NCBI RefSeq assembly: GCF_001522545.3
Contig: NC_031781.1
Location: 10,793,487-10,857,486, forward strand
Length of the DNA: 64,000 nt
Reading direction: 5' to 3'
From: Parus major
Lineage: Eukaryota; Chordata; Aves; Passeriformes; Paridae
Of this stretch, positions 13,601 through 28,143 are shown piece after piece. The notes beneath the pieces were generated by a model. It had not been told where the DNA came from, searched no databases, and was given only the letters and a program-made list of their open reading frames with translations. Position 1 is the stretch's first letter. Every line of letters starts with the position of its first letter. Made by a program: the position numbers and the translations under genes.

Positions 13601-16600
13601 TTAAGCAAACAAACAAAATTCCCAACCAGTGAAGCCCACAAATTATGTATGTAGCCAGGCTATGTAGTCACAAGTTCCCCTTATGGTTACTTTTATTTCC
13701 CTCTCACTCAAGCTTTCCTCTGTCTATATTGCTGCTGGTCTTTATTAAGCCCCACATTCTACCAACATTTATGCGCATGATTTACTTCATACTTTTAAGC
13801 AGTTGCAGAGTGTTCAATAGGTGTTAAATAGATAATGAGCTAGAACACAATAGAACTGCATATCTGCACAGTTCAGACGAAGCCCAGTGAAGTTACAGCT
13901 GTGCAGAAAGTTCAGCACTTGGGGAAGAGTTTGCAGGGTCTTAGGCTGTAGGGTCTACCAGAGCTAGCATTTGTGTTTGTGCAGCACCTGGCACAAAGGG
14001 ACTCCAAATCTGACCAGAATCCCTAGATCCCAATATGCTGCAAGTAATGAACTGCTCCAGGAACTATAATTAGGCACCAAACAGCAAGTACTCAGAGTTC
14101 ACAAAGACTCTAGCACGTGGTATTGCCAATACATCTGCTGACATTCACATCTGTAGATTGTTCATTCAAACACTACCTGTTTTGGAATACTAAAACATTC
14201 CTACCATCAATCAGCTGCTACCTGACCTCTTTAAAATAAACTTTCTTAATGGGCATGTGCCTGGATCACCAAAGAGACTATCAAACTTGGCACTGCAGAG
14301 GGAAAGCCAGGCCTGGTGCTAGTGATGGCTCTGCATTCTTACTCTCAGACATCCTGTCATCATGTCAAGGTTATGGCACAGTGACATGGGGCATGAGCTC
14401 CCCACCTGCACACTGCCTGTACAGCATTTAAATCATCATTATTCTCCAGGAATTCGTTGCACACCATGGTACAGGGATACACATTGTTATAAATACCAAA
14501 TAAAGGAAAAGTGAATGACTATAAGCACATTGTCATGGCTTCAGTGGATATTCAGCTGTGACAACAGTGTGCCAGGCTGAGGGGCCCAGCCGGCAGCTGG
14601 CAAAGCATGTTTCATGTAGCTTTGTGAGCACAGACTATGCAAATGTATTCAAAGGATGTTCTCAAGGCAAATTGGTTGGAGCTAAATTTGCCCAGATGCT
14701 CTTGAATCTGCTTATTAGAGTCCTTAGCTTGAAAATTAGCTGGAACTGATGAGTCAAACCAGAGCTGACTTTAGAATCCTTGCATATTAAGGAAACCACA
14801 ACTGGATTAAATGTGTGCATGTCTATGTAGAATGGAAATTCAGCTCTCAGTGCCTGATCCTACTATTCCCAAGATGGGGGCTTCACAATGAATGCTTAAT
14901 ATGTGGAGAGCTCCTGGGGAGGCCTGGGCAACTATTTTGCCTTGAGTTTTTAGGTCAAGAGAAAATGAAAAAACAGTTTTCTCTTCCATCATGGCTTTTG
15001 ATTCTTGTACTTGCATTTCATTTTGCTTGCAGAGGCACTCCCTGGCAATGAACTCATGCCTTCCCACTCCTGTTACATGTTCCATTACCAAAGGTGAATA
15101 ATCAAGACAAATATGAAGAATGAGAGATGTACTCATTTATTCAGATAATGAATGTGAAGGATGAAATCATCTTAAACCTGAACTAAAAAAACTACTTTAG
15201 GATCCTGTTTTGGTAGCAAAAGATACTGGAAGGAGGTGGGATTGTGTTATGTCAATGACAGTGGTATTTTTGTTTCCTTGGACTTCTTTCCCATATAAGA
15301 AGACTATTGAGGGAAATCATTGGAACTTTTCTTTACCTGAGTATTGACTTTAAGACAGAAAACTGTGTCTTGAGCCACTCAAGTTTGAGTCAGTGTCTTC
15401 AAGACAACTGGTAGAAAATATCTGCTTGCCCATGGGGCATTTTCACAGACTGACCAATGTTCTTCCCATTTGTGCCACCTCTGCAGTCCTGGCAGAGCTC
15501 CAGGGCAGCAGCTCTGCCATCCCCCGTCTCTGTCACCCTGTGTCAGACACCAGCTCAGATCAGCCTTGCCCTTGTGGCAGCTACACTGTGTCTGACCCCT
15601 GCCTGGGTGTACAAAGGTGGGAAAAGGGTGGGCCATTTCCTGCGCTTAAACAACTGAGCACTGTTAGCTCAGGGACAATTGAGTCTCTGGTGTTTATACT
15701 GTCTTTGTCTGCATAAACTGTATGGACACAGTTCCAATGCTGCCACCAGGAGATTTTCTTGCTGTTATTCATGGTGCCAGCATTCCACCCTTAATGTGTA
15801 TTTTTGGCATGTCCATCTTGAATCAACACCTTGAGCCACTTAAATCTTCATTGTGGTTATGTTTGGATTTATTCTTTAATATTTTTCTTTTACTGAGGAA
15901 ACCAAAGCTGAACGCAGTTTTATGGCATACAGTCTTCTCCGTGCTCTGTAGAAGGTAAATGTCACTTCGCTGTGATGCATTTGGTCTACTCAAGTATCCT
16001 CAAAGAATTGGACACCAAGGATGTCCTAAGGGACTGGTCTCCCAATGCCACCTCCTGGGATTTGAGCACTCAGCTCAATGTAAAGCTCCATTGCTGAGGC
16101 ACACAGAGGAATTCAGTATCTCACACTTCACAGAACCTGGACATCTTTTGCACACACCAGCTGTGTGTGTAAGGAACTCGGGTTAAATCAGAGAATTTCT
16201 CTTCTTTCAGCATCCAGCTTTTCTATCTGTGTTGCAATGATTGGTCCCCAGCTGTGAGGAAATGCAGAAAGCTTCCTATTTAATAAGTTTTGAGTAATCC
16301 TAAAGAAGCCATTCCCTCCCTCCCCAAAACAGCACAGTCTGTGCTTGTTCAGAAACATCTTCATAAATAACACCAGAAACTGAAAATATCTTTCTGGCCC
16401 CATAGGCTGGGATAGGATTTATAGTATAGTTACACTGGCATTCAGTCCATATATACTTATAATTTCCTCCTGAATTCTTCCCTGCCTTCTTGATGGTGTG
16501 TTGGATCTGCTAATAGTGGAGAAGCCCCTGTAGAGGCGAGACCATCTTGTACTCAGGAGAAACCAAGAGTTAGACCTATCTGTATATTTTGCTTGCCTTT

Positions 16601-18905
16601 GTATTTAGTTTCTACACCATCCTGGGATAGCATGCAATTTTTCATTATGAAAAATATTTGGAAAAAAAAGCTTAGGGAAAACTACAGATTTAAAATAAAA
16701 ATAAGCCCTACCAAACAATCCAACCCTTGTATTTGTCCATAGAGCTTACTGACTAAAAGAAAATGGCATAGAAGGTTCCTGGATTTATGGCTCCTCAAAA
16801 ATCCTTTTGTTCCTCAATGGCAATTATACTCCTGAGAAAAAGTCAGATGTCAGATCTAGCCCTGGCATCTTTCAGGGGATTTTTCCTAAAATCAAGAGGC
16901 TTTTCCAAGCCTGGTGGTTTCAGATGTTATGACTGATGTTTATTCATTTGTCTTCTCTTCCCATGGAACTGGCAATGGCTGTTCTTTCTGTTTCCAATAC
17001 CACTCTTATGTCTGTTGCTCTAATCTAGCTACTTATATAGTCTCCAGCATTGCAGTGTTTGAGCATATCCCAAGAATTAATTTTAAAAAATCTACATAAA
17101 CCCCTTAGAACAATAACAAATTCTCCTTCCTTCCAGCCTTATCCTAGGCAAGAGTCTCGAATTTTTGAGCTTGTATGTGCATGAGTAACTCACTGAGGCA
17201 AAGCTGAATTGAAGAAATGGATCCTATCTTCATGTGGGAAAACAGTGTGAAAGGCTGGCACAGGAAAGGCCACAGTGGTGACATGGGCAGCTACAAGACT
17301 TTGCCAGGACTAGATGTGCTTCTCCTAGATTTTCTTCTCCTTGGCTCCAGCTCAATAGTATTTTCTATCATTCCTGGAATCTGGCAAGTCATAAAATTTT
17401 TGAGGGGCAGAGGGTAGACTTGTTTTTTTTCTTTTAACAAAGAGAAGTACTAGTTCTGCCTGGAGATGAGCTGCCCTGATCAGCTGTCACTGGAGGTGTT
17501 GCTTCTATTTATTCTGACTGCATTTGGATTAAAATCAGTATTTCTGTGTGTCTCCTCTCCTTCTTTGTCTGGGAATTGTTGTCTGCTATTTCTGTGGACA
17601 CTGTAGTTCCCCAAGAAAAAATTCATCCTGCAAATTCAGTCTCGGTTTTAGATAGCTTTCTCTCCAGAGGTTGTGGGTAGTTTTTAATGGCTTGTTGGGA
17701 GCCTGGTTTTACCTGTTACCCAGTTTCTGTGCCTTGGAAAGGCAGTCCAGGGGAAGGAAAGGTTGATGAGTCTGTGGGTCCAACAGCTTTGGGGAAGAGG
17801 GCAAATCCCATATGTTTGAGGTAGCCAAGGTGGTGGTGAAAATTTAAGTGCATTAAGTCTTACGTGAATAAGAACAAGCTGAAGCTCTTGCCAAGAGCTC
17901 TGAGTCCAAGAACAGCAAATGGAAGAATTACCAATGTATAAAAATATAAACAAACACATGCCAACATTAATTGGAGGAACATGTCCTTCTCACTGACTTT
18001 AGCCCATGTGACTGTACCTCTGCTGTAAGGGACACGAGCCCTTGATTTCTCTGTATATAACCCTTGTTTCCAGCTGAGGGATTAAACTGCATGTGAGGAA
18101 ATAATTGAGTGCTAGATGGCATTTTTCACACACCTCATTTTAGACCTGGATCAACAAAAAGAAATATCATTATATCTCATATTTGTGCTAGAAATGAAGC
18201 GTTTTGCGTACTTGCAGGAATGAGATACAGTTGTCTCAGAAGTTTTTGTTGGCAATAGAACAGGCAGCTGTCAACGCTTCAGCCTAGAAGTAGATGCAGC
18301 TCATTAGGACAGTTGGATATCATCAGATTAGCTGGGCTTGGAGATAGGGTGAGACAGGAAAACATATGACAAGAACTGGCATCACAAAACCTCCCCCTTC
18401 AGAAATACTACCTCAAAACCAAGGAATGTTGTGGTTGATCACAGCCAATATCAATACAATATATCCTAGTTTAAGGGCAGACTTGCCAAGTATTTCAGCA
18501 TGGGTTTCAGTGCCCCTGGTACACATTAAAGTTATGGCATTGGTTCTGGATTATTTACTGAGACTCTGGTAATGATGTTCCTGGCATAGCACTCCTTGCA
18601 AACACGTACTTTGGAGGAGTTCCCATACATTTTTTTATTGTCCTCTAGAGCTGTGGTGGCAAGCTGTGTGAAATCTATCCAGAAAACTGGAAGAAATCAA
18701 AACTAAAGGGAAAAAAACAACCAAACCCTATTAAAGATGTCAAAGCCTTTCTTGCGTAGACTTAAAACAACGTCTGAAAACGAAAGGATATGTATTGACT
18801 GTGTAAGAGTTGTGGGGGAGGGAGCCTTAGATTTTATTTCAATTCCCCTAAAGGACTGCTTGATATATTCTGTACAGTTCTGGGACTTTTTCTCTTTCTG
18901 TTTCT
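10621..18905. other. intergenic; one ancient repeat, otherwise nothing recognised
   Basis: Apart from the fossil repeat near 14.0 kb, no gene, RNA or mobile element is recognised. The longest open frame (15393-15716, 107 codons) overlaps a minus-strand one and has no known domain. Confidence 0.65.
13965..14050 (+). mobile_element. ancient L3/CR1-like repeat fossil
   Basis: TTGTGTTTGTGCAGCACCTG followed by GCACAAAGGGACTCCAAATCTGACC resembles the 3' portion of the same ancient amniote repeat as the one near 10.5 kb (core TACAGCGCCTAGCACAATGG). The two copies cover different parts of the consensus with some overlap. Confidence 0.5.
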
Positions 18906-18940
18906 GTTTCCAGTCTGAAAGATGCTTTCAGACTGGAAAC
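18906..18940. repeat. perfect 16-bp inverted repeat with 3-nt loop
   Basis: GTTTCCAGTCTGAAAG (18906-18921), loop ATG, then CTTTCAGACTGGAAAC (18925-18940), an exact reverse complement. Intergenic. It is too short for a microRNA precursor and has no T-run after it. Confidence 0.97.
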
Positions 18941-21900
18941 AATTCAAAGATGAATAACAAACACAAGCAACAGCAAAAAAATACCTGAGTGGCAGCAGGG
19001 ACTAATTCTGAAGAAAGCTTAAACAGACTTGTGTCAGTGACAGGTCAAGGTGACCAAGGCCCTCAGCAGTACTCCATGGATATGTAAAAAAATGTAAATG
19101 GCAGTGGGCAGATGAAGTGTTTGTCAGCATGCATTGCCATGGTTTGTTTTTGTGTTCAAAAGCTCTTTGTTCTAAGCACACTTCTCTTTTCAGAGCATGA
19201 GCTTTAGCTTTGCAACCCAAGCAGCAGGGATGCCTTGTGTTTCTTTAGGACTTTTCATCAGATGATCCCCAAATGCTTTAAAAGGGTGAATTAAAGGAGC
19301 TTCACATTTAGAAAAAAATAGAAAAGGATTAATTTCTTTCTTCCAAAATGCAGTCAGCTCTGGTGTAAAGTAAAAGACTCTCCAGTGGGTGAGATCTCCC
19401 TTTACATTGCTGCAGAGTCACAAAGGATTTGTTACCCAACCTGAGTTCCTATCTGGGGACACTGAGCAAAGGAAAGAACGGCTCCTGAGTTATGGAGAGT
19501 GTGCTGCAGCAAGCAGCACCAGGAATAGAAGTTGTATCAAATTAAAACATTGGGGAGAAATAAAAGAGATAATTGTGATTTTCTTGAAGGGCATTAGTCT
19601 TGATCGTCATAACCGCTGCATCCATTCTTAACAGCAGCGAGGATGTACAGACATTTGTGTGATTTCTCTGCTGAGCAGCACCTCTGCTTACTCGGTACTG
19701 ATTTGGGGTTGCTAGAGCAACACCAAAACCACTTCCTACAGAATGTGGATGTGCTCTGCAGGCCTCCCAGGTCTACATGGTTAGCAGAAGTTAGGAAACT
19801 TCACAGAGGAAATACAATGCAAAGTACTAAGAGATGTGGAAACCTTAAATAGGGATGTAAATCAAACCACTATTTAGTCGATGCTGAGGGGAAATAGGAG
19901 CATGATGGCCTTTAGAACCTCTTAAAAGCAGTTTTTAGTCTGTTAATAATCAAGAGGAGATTGCTTTATGAAACAAAAAAATAAAGAATTTTGATTTTAT
20001 TTGAACAGCTCCCTTCAAATACTATTTTTGTGCACACTAACATGTGACACCCATGTGACATAGTTTTAAGTCTTGTACTCAGCATTCATTTAGCTTTCAT
20101 TACTGACAAAATTTTAAATGCCAGAGGATGTACAAAACATGCTGGGTGATTTGCAAAATTTCTGGTGTTGGAAAATTTTTAATGATGAAATACTTTATTA
20201 ATTGCTTCAATTTTATCTGATTCCTGGCTATTGCCACAGGAATCTTGAGGGCTTTGCAGCAAGGAAGCTCTGTACTCCCTAAATTATCATTTCTGGGATT
20301 ATGCTAAAGCACCGTGTAAAAACAAGTATTAATTATTATTCAGACAATTCTCTGTTTGAAACATATCTAATTGAGAAAAAATGAGGAATTCACCTCTAGG
20401 CTATTTACTAATAAAATCCCCAACTATTTCTGTAGAATTTGATTTGCTACTCAACTGGTGTGATCCTGGGAAAGAAAGTTCAAGGTCTGCTTAACCTGGA
20501 GATTTTTCTCCACTATGCTTTCTACTGAGTTAGGAATTATTTGAGCAGTGTTTGTTTAAAAGTATTCCCGATGCTTTTGATGTTGAGCTTTTGCTTGCTG
20601 GCTGTTGTGTGTCCTTGGCTGTAGCAATAATGCAGCAACCTCTCCTCATTTCTCTCATAGTCTCAGAACAATTGACATTTTGGTCCATTCCCAGAGAATC
20701 ATAAAACCATGGACCATAAGATGAAAGGAGTGTTTCTACAAGTACTGGTGATGAAATTACTCCTGGAATATTGCAGTTGTTTAAAATTTCACCTTGCTGG
20801 AAAGTACTGGCAGCTTGAAAGGAGGAAAAAGCACCAGACAGCTTGAGAGCCTCACACGCAACAAAAGATTAGAAGGATGGCTTTTGAGCCAAAAGACAAG
20901 TGGTGATTTTGACATGAGCACAAACACAAAGGTCAATGTGAATGTTAATACATGGGAGAGATCTCATTTACTTTATAGCTGAACCAAGGGATGTAGTTCC
21001 TATACATTTATTCCCTGATCTGGATACAACATGGTTAAAATTATGTATTGTAGCTGGGCTACAGCCAGGTCAGAGTCGCACACAACCAGCAGACTAAACA
21101 GCGTGCCCTGGCCACAGCAGCTCCTTGGAGAGCACTCCAGAGCAGGGACAACCAGTGGTTGGCAACTACATCTGGTAACCATGTCCCCAGGCCACCAACA
21201 CACACAGGGAGTGTTGGGCTAATGTATGACACTGCTGCAGAGAAAATGCCCTTGGACTAGACAACAAATCCCAGTAGTGTGACTGGCTGGGAAGCAGGTA
21301 CCCACTGCAGACCCACTGCCAGCAACTGGGGGGTGCCTAAATCTAGGTTGGGCAAAATATTAGACACTATGCAGAGTCTGCAGCCACCCAGCACAGGCAG
21401 GGAGACAGCTCGCTTGTGAGATGCTGGAGGTCTGCAGACATCTCAATGGGTCTTGGCCTTCTCTTCCATCTCTGATTGCTGCCCTGCCAGCCTTGGAGTA
21501 CATTATTGTTTATTACCCAGAGGGGACAGCTGAATTCCTTCTACAGCAACAATATTTTTTTGTGATGCCAATGCCATGACCTTTATTCATGAAAAACAAA
21601 GTACAAATGGGGAAAGCAGGGTGGAGCTCTGTCAGAAATGTGATGTAAACAGCTACAAAGATGTGGCTGTGCTCCTCCAAAGCCATTTCCCACCAGGTAA
21701 GGATCAGAGTAACAGGCATTGCAAACACAACAGAGATCCTATCTGATATTTTGTTAAGCTAATTGCCTATACCTAACAGCAAGGCTTAATAAAAATTGCC
21801 AAATCAAACTTTTGGTCAGATTAGACAACATCAACAACAATAGTTTCCAAAGGATTTGTGGAAACAAATTCCCATTCCAGGTATATGCTGACATTTAAAA

Positions 21901-23279
21901 AAAAGCCTGCCTCTTTTCTAGCATTCATGAAAGTAACATGAACAATTCAGTAGGAGAAGAGCTCCCGTTTTGTTGTGGAAACAGTCTCTGCAGTACCCTT
22001 GAAAATTCATCCTGAGGCAAGTTTGAAATAATTCATGCTTTTGCTCTTACAAAAATATCTCCATGTTTAGAGCAAACAGCTGTTTTGCTGGTGGAGACCA
22101 GCAGAAACGTGACCTGTATTTAAACCTGTATCTTACTGGGAGAACTGGGAGCTTAGTCTCCCAGCAGGGAAGCAAAATTCAGGCAGTGACACATACAAAG
22201 ACTTCTGGGGTGGAATTCAGCTTGAGGGGAAACCTGAGTTGAAGCCAGGTGGAGTGGGCATGTGGCAGCGTCCTCTGCTCTGGCTGGAGATGGAACCTGT
22301 GTCCTGAGCTGCAGCAGGCCAGGGGATGTGCCTGACAGATGCTGTACCCCTCTCCACATGGCTTCTCAGGACCTCCAGAGGCACTGGATGGAAAAGCTCG
22401 CAGGGGTCCAGCACACCCTCCACTGTGAGCCTCTGCTCCGTGACTTACTCAGCTCTGTTGCCTGGCAGTCCCAGGCTCTGCTGCTCAGGATGATGCCTGG
22501 TCACTGCCACAGCCCAGCCTGGCCATGCAGCTCCTCCATGACACCCATGGCCTCCAGCAGCACTTGCTATGGGGCAATAGGGGCCAAGGGTATCTTTCTG
22601 AGTGCCAAGGGCATCCCAAATCCACTTTGGCTGCTTCACAGTTTGCTGGGACGTGCTTCCCAAGGAAATGTGGGGTTATAGGGGCAAGTTTTCACACTTC
22701 TCTCCCATGAGCCAAACTTCATGAGCCCAACAGACAAACTTGCAGAAGTAAAAATGAGAAAACTTGAGGACTCTGGCTGACACAGAGATTAAGGGGCAAT
22801 TGCTCAGCTCTACAGGCAGCCTGTGACCAACTGTTTACAAAATATTAACCATTTGTGGCGCATTTAATGATCAGTATGCGATAATATTGATCTTTGATAC
22901 AAATCAGAGCTGACTAAATTGGCCAAAGAAATTTAGAGGCCCAAGTCTGGATAGTTTGTGCTTCGTGCTGAGCCTATTCCACCCTCTCCCCTTTCCCCAC
23001 CTTCTCATGTACAGACAACAAAGCAGGATTGCCCTGGCTAGGAGAGACAGGCAGAAATGGCTCTCTGCAGGGATGCACTGCTGGGTCGGTGGTGTTGCTG
23101 CACCCAGATAAACTTTCCAAAACCAGTCTCTGCCCAGGTTGGGACATAAGCGTCAGGTATCCCAAAAGAGAAGTGCAGGGATGCCGCAGTGAATATTGCT
23201 GAATTTATTTTAGGCCATGGAGATTCTGGCTGAAAGATCATTTGGGAGCGTGCCAAAGGTCCAGAAAAGGTAACTGCTT

Positions 23280-23520
23280 GGGGAAGCTCAAGGTCACCCA
23301 CGCCTGGGAGCCGCTGGCGTCCCCTCAGTGACACTGCTGCCTGACGTGCTGCCAGCAGAGGTGGAAGCCCAGGCATCTCCTCGGAGCACACAGGGGATGC
23401 TTCGAGTGTTTGTGGCCCGGCTGTGCCAGGGGACGGCGGGCAGGGACGTGCCGGGTGGATGCTGCTGCTTCCCTCGCCGCTGCTCCCACCGCCAGCTCTG
23501 CCTCCCTGCCACCAGATGCA
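23280..23520. promoter_or_regulatory. small upstream CpG cluster
   Basis: About 240 bases with roughly 16 CpGs (GAGCCGCTGGCGTCCCC, GGGGACGGCGGGCAGGGACG, CCTCGCCGCTGC), about 6-7 kb upstream of the SLC6A6 island. A 174-codon minus-strand open stretch (23038-23562) overlaps it but looks like a GC-composition effect, with no domain. Possible enhancer or non-coding RNA promoter. Confidence 0.3.
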
Positions 23521-24759
23521 AGCAATTTGTTTTGCATTTGGATTGGTAGTCTGGAAAACCAAAGAGCCCTGTTTTTAAGTTTATATTATATGCTTGCTTT
23601 CCAGTTCTGTTAATTAAAATCATGATACTGGATGAGCAGTTGCTGGATAGTTTGCAGGGCTCATTTTAAATTTCTTCTTTTTTCTAGACACTCAGGCATT
23701 TGAAACCCTTTCTCTGCTTGCACTGCATCAATTCACCTAGCTAGAAATTCTATCTGTCTGAACTTGTAGAAGTATGCATTTGGGAATGGTTTTGTTTCTT
23801 ACAGTATTTTCTCCCAGTGTTTGCCTATATATACCAATGTAATTTGTCAGAATAAATGAAGTAATTGAAAATTTTACACTCCTCATAACTGTTTCACCAC
23901 CACTTTGAGAGGGAAGGGAGCAGAGGGACCCATAAGCAAATAGAAAGAAATGAGCATGTATGAATTCACTCAAGTGATCACTATTCTTCTTTGGTGAGTT
24001 TAATCCACCAGCTTTTCTGGAGCCATTGTGTAAGTCATGAAGGCTCAACTGCCCCAGCAAGCTCTCCACTCTACGTTTTGGGACGATTTTCCACTTTGAT
24101 GTCTATTGTCACCTGGGATGTGGTTAGGCCAAGCCTGCCCAGCTCAATAATCAGCTCCAAATTGAAATGGAAGTGGTTCTGCAGGCAGCCTCAGACTCTG
24201 TTGACCTTTTATTGCTTTCAGAGTGGATTTGCCACATCATCTTCCCTGTCTCCCAACTTGCATCTCCTGTGGCTTCCCAGATTCCATATTATCTTAGCTG
24301 CACCCATGTAACTACCCTGACTTGGCAGGACCTGTTGTGCTTGTGAAGCCCAGGAAATCTCTGCAGGCCATGCAGCAGCAGGATATTCAGCTGCAGTGTG
24401 GCAGGTGTGTTACCAGCAGGGAAAGAGGCACATTCACCATGTGCATCATCAGCAAGCACACCTTGTGCTACTGGAGTAGTGCTAATGAGGACTTGGTTCA
24501 GTGAGGGAACATCACTTAAACTGCCCAGATGTGAAGCTTTGCTTTGAGGACTGAAAACGTTGAGTGTGGACATGTGCAAGGACAGGCCAACATCTGCAGC
24601 ATTTACTTTGTTTTGCAGACAAAGCTCGGAGTCGCTCAGCAAATCTTCTCCCATGCCTGAGTGAACATCACCTGAGCTCAGCAAAGCCTTTCTATGCAAA
24701 TCCCAGCTGCTCTGCATTGTGTCAAACAATGACTCCAGAATTAGATCCAACAAGATGTC

Positions 24760-24776
24760 TTTTTTTTTTTTTTTTT
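24760..24776. repeat. poly-T tract (17 nt)
   Basis: An uninterrupted run of T in the upstream intergenic region. No retrogene is recognisable beside it. Confidence 0.95.
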
Positions 24777-27700
24777 AGCAAGCACGTTCAGCAACACAGC
24801 CTTTTCAGGGTTTATATCTTGGTTATTATTACTACCATTTGCCTTCTTTTGGAAAATTGAACTCATGTGATAGAGGAACCTCATGTGTCAAATTCTGATG
24901 CAGAAATTCTGGTATGAGTGCTTCTGTAAAATACAGAAGTGGAAAATGGGGGTTCTATGGTAGGAAATTATTTTCTTGTTTTGTTTTGTTTTTTTTTTTA
25001 AATAAATTTTATATGATTGAGCCAGCAAAGAACAATGCCAACATCAAAAAAATCCATTACCTGTTGATCTTGTCCTGTTTTTGGCAAATTTAGGCAGGCA
25101 AGATTTTGTAAGAACTGTTATGTAATAGTTAGTTCAGGCAAAAAAAATTATTAAAAGAGATAAGTTACCATATATCTAGTACTAATAATCAGATTAAAAA
25201 GAAAAAGAAAAAACCAAAACAAAAAAACCCCAACAACTGGGAAGTGCAATAACTGGATTTGTTAATGCCATATAAAATAAAAAGATGAGCACATATTTGG
25301 ATTTTGCACAGGGCAAGTGCCACAGATTTTTCCCTAGGGAACAATCCTCTATTGGCAAAGTGTGGTCAAATGCAACAAACAATTCTTTTAGGTCTTTAAT
25401 TACTGCAATTCTGTTTAAAAGTTAGAAGACATTAATTTTAGCATGTGGAATGCAACTGTGAAAGAAAATGGGTTTCCTGAATTTTCAATGATTGACTAAA
25501 ATTCACACACATACTGGTTATTTTAATTTGAGGAAAAAGGATTTTCTTTCTTTATCCCGTTACATAACACTGGATCTATTCTCCCTTGAACACACAAGTA
25601 TGATTATCATTAATCTTAAAGGGAAACAGTTGTCTTTCAAAATCCTTTCTGAATTTCTGAATTTTTATCTATTTTTTTTTAAAAAGTTAGATCCCAAAGG
25701 ACTGGATATGAATTGAAGATGAAAGGACATTGTTTATTTTTTTAAATTAGATTACTTTAATCTCATTTATACATAGCTCTTCTACAGTTCTTCCCAACAG
25801 CAATAGTGAAGAAAAAAACATTGTTTTAGAGTTACTTTCAAAATACAAAATATACAGTTCATATAGCATCCAGCAGGAGACAGAGTACCTGTTATTGCTT
25901 TTTTAGCTCATTTTTATGAAACTGGCAGGCTTTCAGTTCAGAGACATTCTTTCATAATACTTATATTTTTCATTCTATAGTGCATTCCTCACAAAGATTT
26001 TAAATTGCTCAGGAGATCTTGAAAATCCTAGTGAAAACCTTTGGATATATGAGAGGTTTTTATTTCCAGGTAGCTGACTGTCAGTTAATTTGAGACATTC
26101 ACTTTTTTCAAAAGCCAGTGTGACCACTTTGGTTCCAGGCTGGTTGGTTCCTCTGTTTGCCCCTCACTTTAGGAATTATTTCCAAACTCAGCTGGTGCTC
26201 AGGAAGAACCAGCTCCAGCCTCTCAGCTAAATGCCTCAAGTTAATTTGCAATTAGCTTGATGTAAGGAAAGGACTGGTGCAGGCAATCCCATAATGGCTA
26301 GGCAGTCTCAAATATAAGCAAAATAGGCCACCCAGAGCATTAAAGCAAGAGAATTTAACTGGCTACTTTTCAAGAAGACCTGTGGTTTTTCACTGCCTTT
26401 GTGTTTGACTTGTAAACCAGGTGTAGGGCTCTATCACTGGCAGGCTCACATGATGGGAAGTGTATCAAAAACACAGGTCATATTTTGATTTCCACTTGAT
26501 ACTTTATTTATATGTGATTTATATGGACAGACTAAGAAAAATTAACTGTCCAGGCTATAATTTTATCTAAAATAAACACGGACAAAAACTACAGCAGCTT
26601 AGTGGATTGTGTGGATCGGGTACATATCCTGGTATGTAACAGCAATAGCAATAATTTATTCCCCAATCTAGTAATGCTTAAAATCCGCAATCCAGAGTCA
26701 CTCCATGATATGCAAATCTCTTACAAAATCTGCTTCCCTTTTTCAGGCTCAGGATCCTCTGCTATACAGGGGAACTCCAAAGTCTGACCCCATGTAACTT
26801 TGTATAGGAAAGTCATGTATAGAAAATCATTAACGCAATGGACTTATTCAGACCTTCTTTTTGCCATTCTTGTTTACACAATCCTTTACACACAGTGCAG
26901 TCCATTTCTCTCCTACATTTCTGCTGAACTTCGTACCTGGATGAACTTGTTGGATTTTTTTTAATTTTGATGTTTATTTGTAAAATCTTCCCGATCCCTG
27001 CAAAATCTCCTCTTTCTCCATTTTGGTCCTGAGTCCATGAAACATCATGTTTCCTCTAACAGCCAAACAATGAAAAAAAGGTTTCTCCTGAAAAATGAAG
27101 AAATATTGAATTGGTTACCATTTAAAAGTTAATGAGAATTTGCTGATGAGCATATTTTAAGTCCTGGTGTAATATCCCTCCCTCCACCTCACTTTACAGA
27201 AATCTGAATTAGCTCTTGCATTCCCTTTCATCCATCTGAAATCTGGCTCTCACATCCCTGCCCCTTGAGACCTCTTTACCCGGGTGCAAATACAGTGAAT
27301 CTCTCCTGACTTTCGTGCCATCTCAGTAGATTTCCACACGTTGTAGCCAAGCTGGGGATTTGGCCCAGTGTCTTTTTTAAACCCTGTGACCCAGACATGG
27401 AGATTAAAAAAGAGTTATGTTATCGGATTAAACAGATACAAGAGCCACTCGCTGCATCAGCATCCAACACCTTAAAACTCCAGCAAGATCAGCATGGTAA
27501 TGGCCAAAAATAGTCTCTGAGAAAGAGGGAAAACTCAAAGGAAGGTGATGATAAACCCGTGCCTTGGGCTGGGGCGCAAAAATCTGCCACTCTTGCCAAG
27601 ACAGCCAGGGGGATATGGTGTTCTGCTGCTATAGCATCTTGATACAGGATACACTTGAGGTATAAAAGTCATTTGAACTTTCCCTACCTGTAGCCAGAGT

Positions 27701-28102
27701 TATTTTGGCCTTAGTTAAGTTTGGGTTAATGTCTTCACAGTGGGGTTTTTAAGGGTTTAGTCTTGATTGCGTTATGAACTGCATCAGCGGACACTGAAAT
27801 CAATAAAGCTGCAGAAGCAAAAATTCTAACAGATTAAAAACAGACCTACATGAAAAGGATAGTAATTTCAGGCACCATTTGTATGCTTAATATTATACAC
27901 ATGCTTATGCTTTGTAATTTGGGCTCTAACTTGTGATTTTGGTTACATAAGAGAGTGGAGAAGCCAGAAGCATTAGTGCTGCCATACGCCACTGCAGCTG
28001 AAAGCAGAGCTCCCCCAAATATCCATCAGGCACATTCTCAGAAGTTGTGCTGTGTCAAAATGAAATAGAAGATAGCAATGTGCATATTTATGAAACAAAA
28101 GG

Positions 28103-28143
28103 ATTATTATTATTATTATTATTATTACTATTATTATTATTAT
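28103..28143. repeat. (ATT)n microsatellite
   Basis: About 13 ATT/TTA units with one interruption (ACT near 28128). It lies about 1.3 kb upstream of the CpG island. Translated, it gives an artificial poly-Leu or poly-Ile stretch. Confidence 0.97.

Noticed and set aside
18906..18940. Hairpin as a microRNA precursor or a transcription terminator
   Set aside because: The stem is only 16 bp, too short for a microRNA precursor, and intrinsic terminators are not relevant in a vertebrate nuclear genome.
22262..22681. 139-codon + strand open frame
   Set aside because: Lies in a GC-rich patch with antisense frames of similar length; low-complexity Ser/Cys/Leu composition and no domain.
23038..23562. 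174-codon minus-strand open frame
   Set aside because: GC-rich composition, overlapping frames on both strands, no recognisable domain or splice sites.
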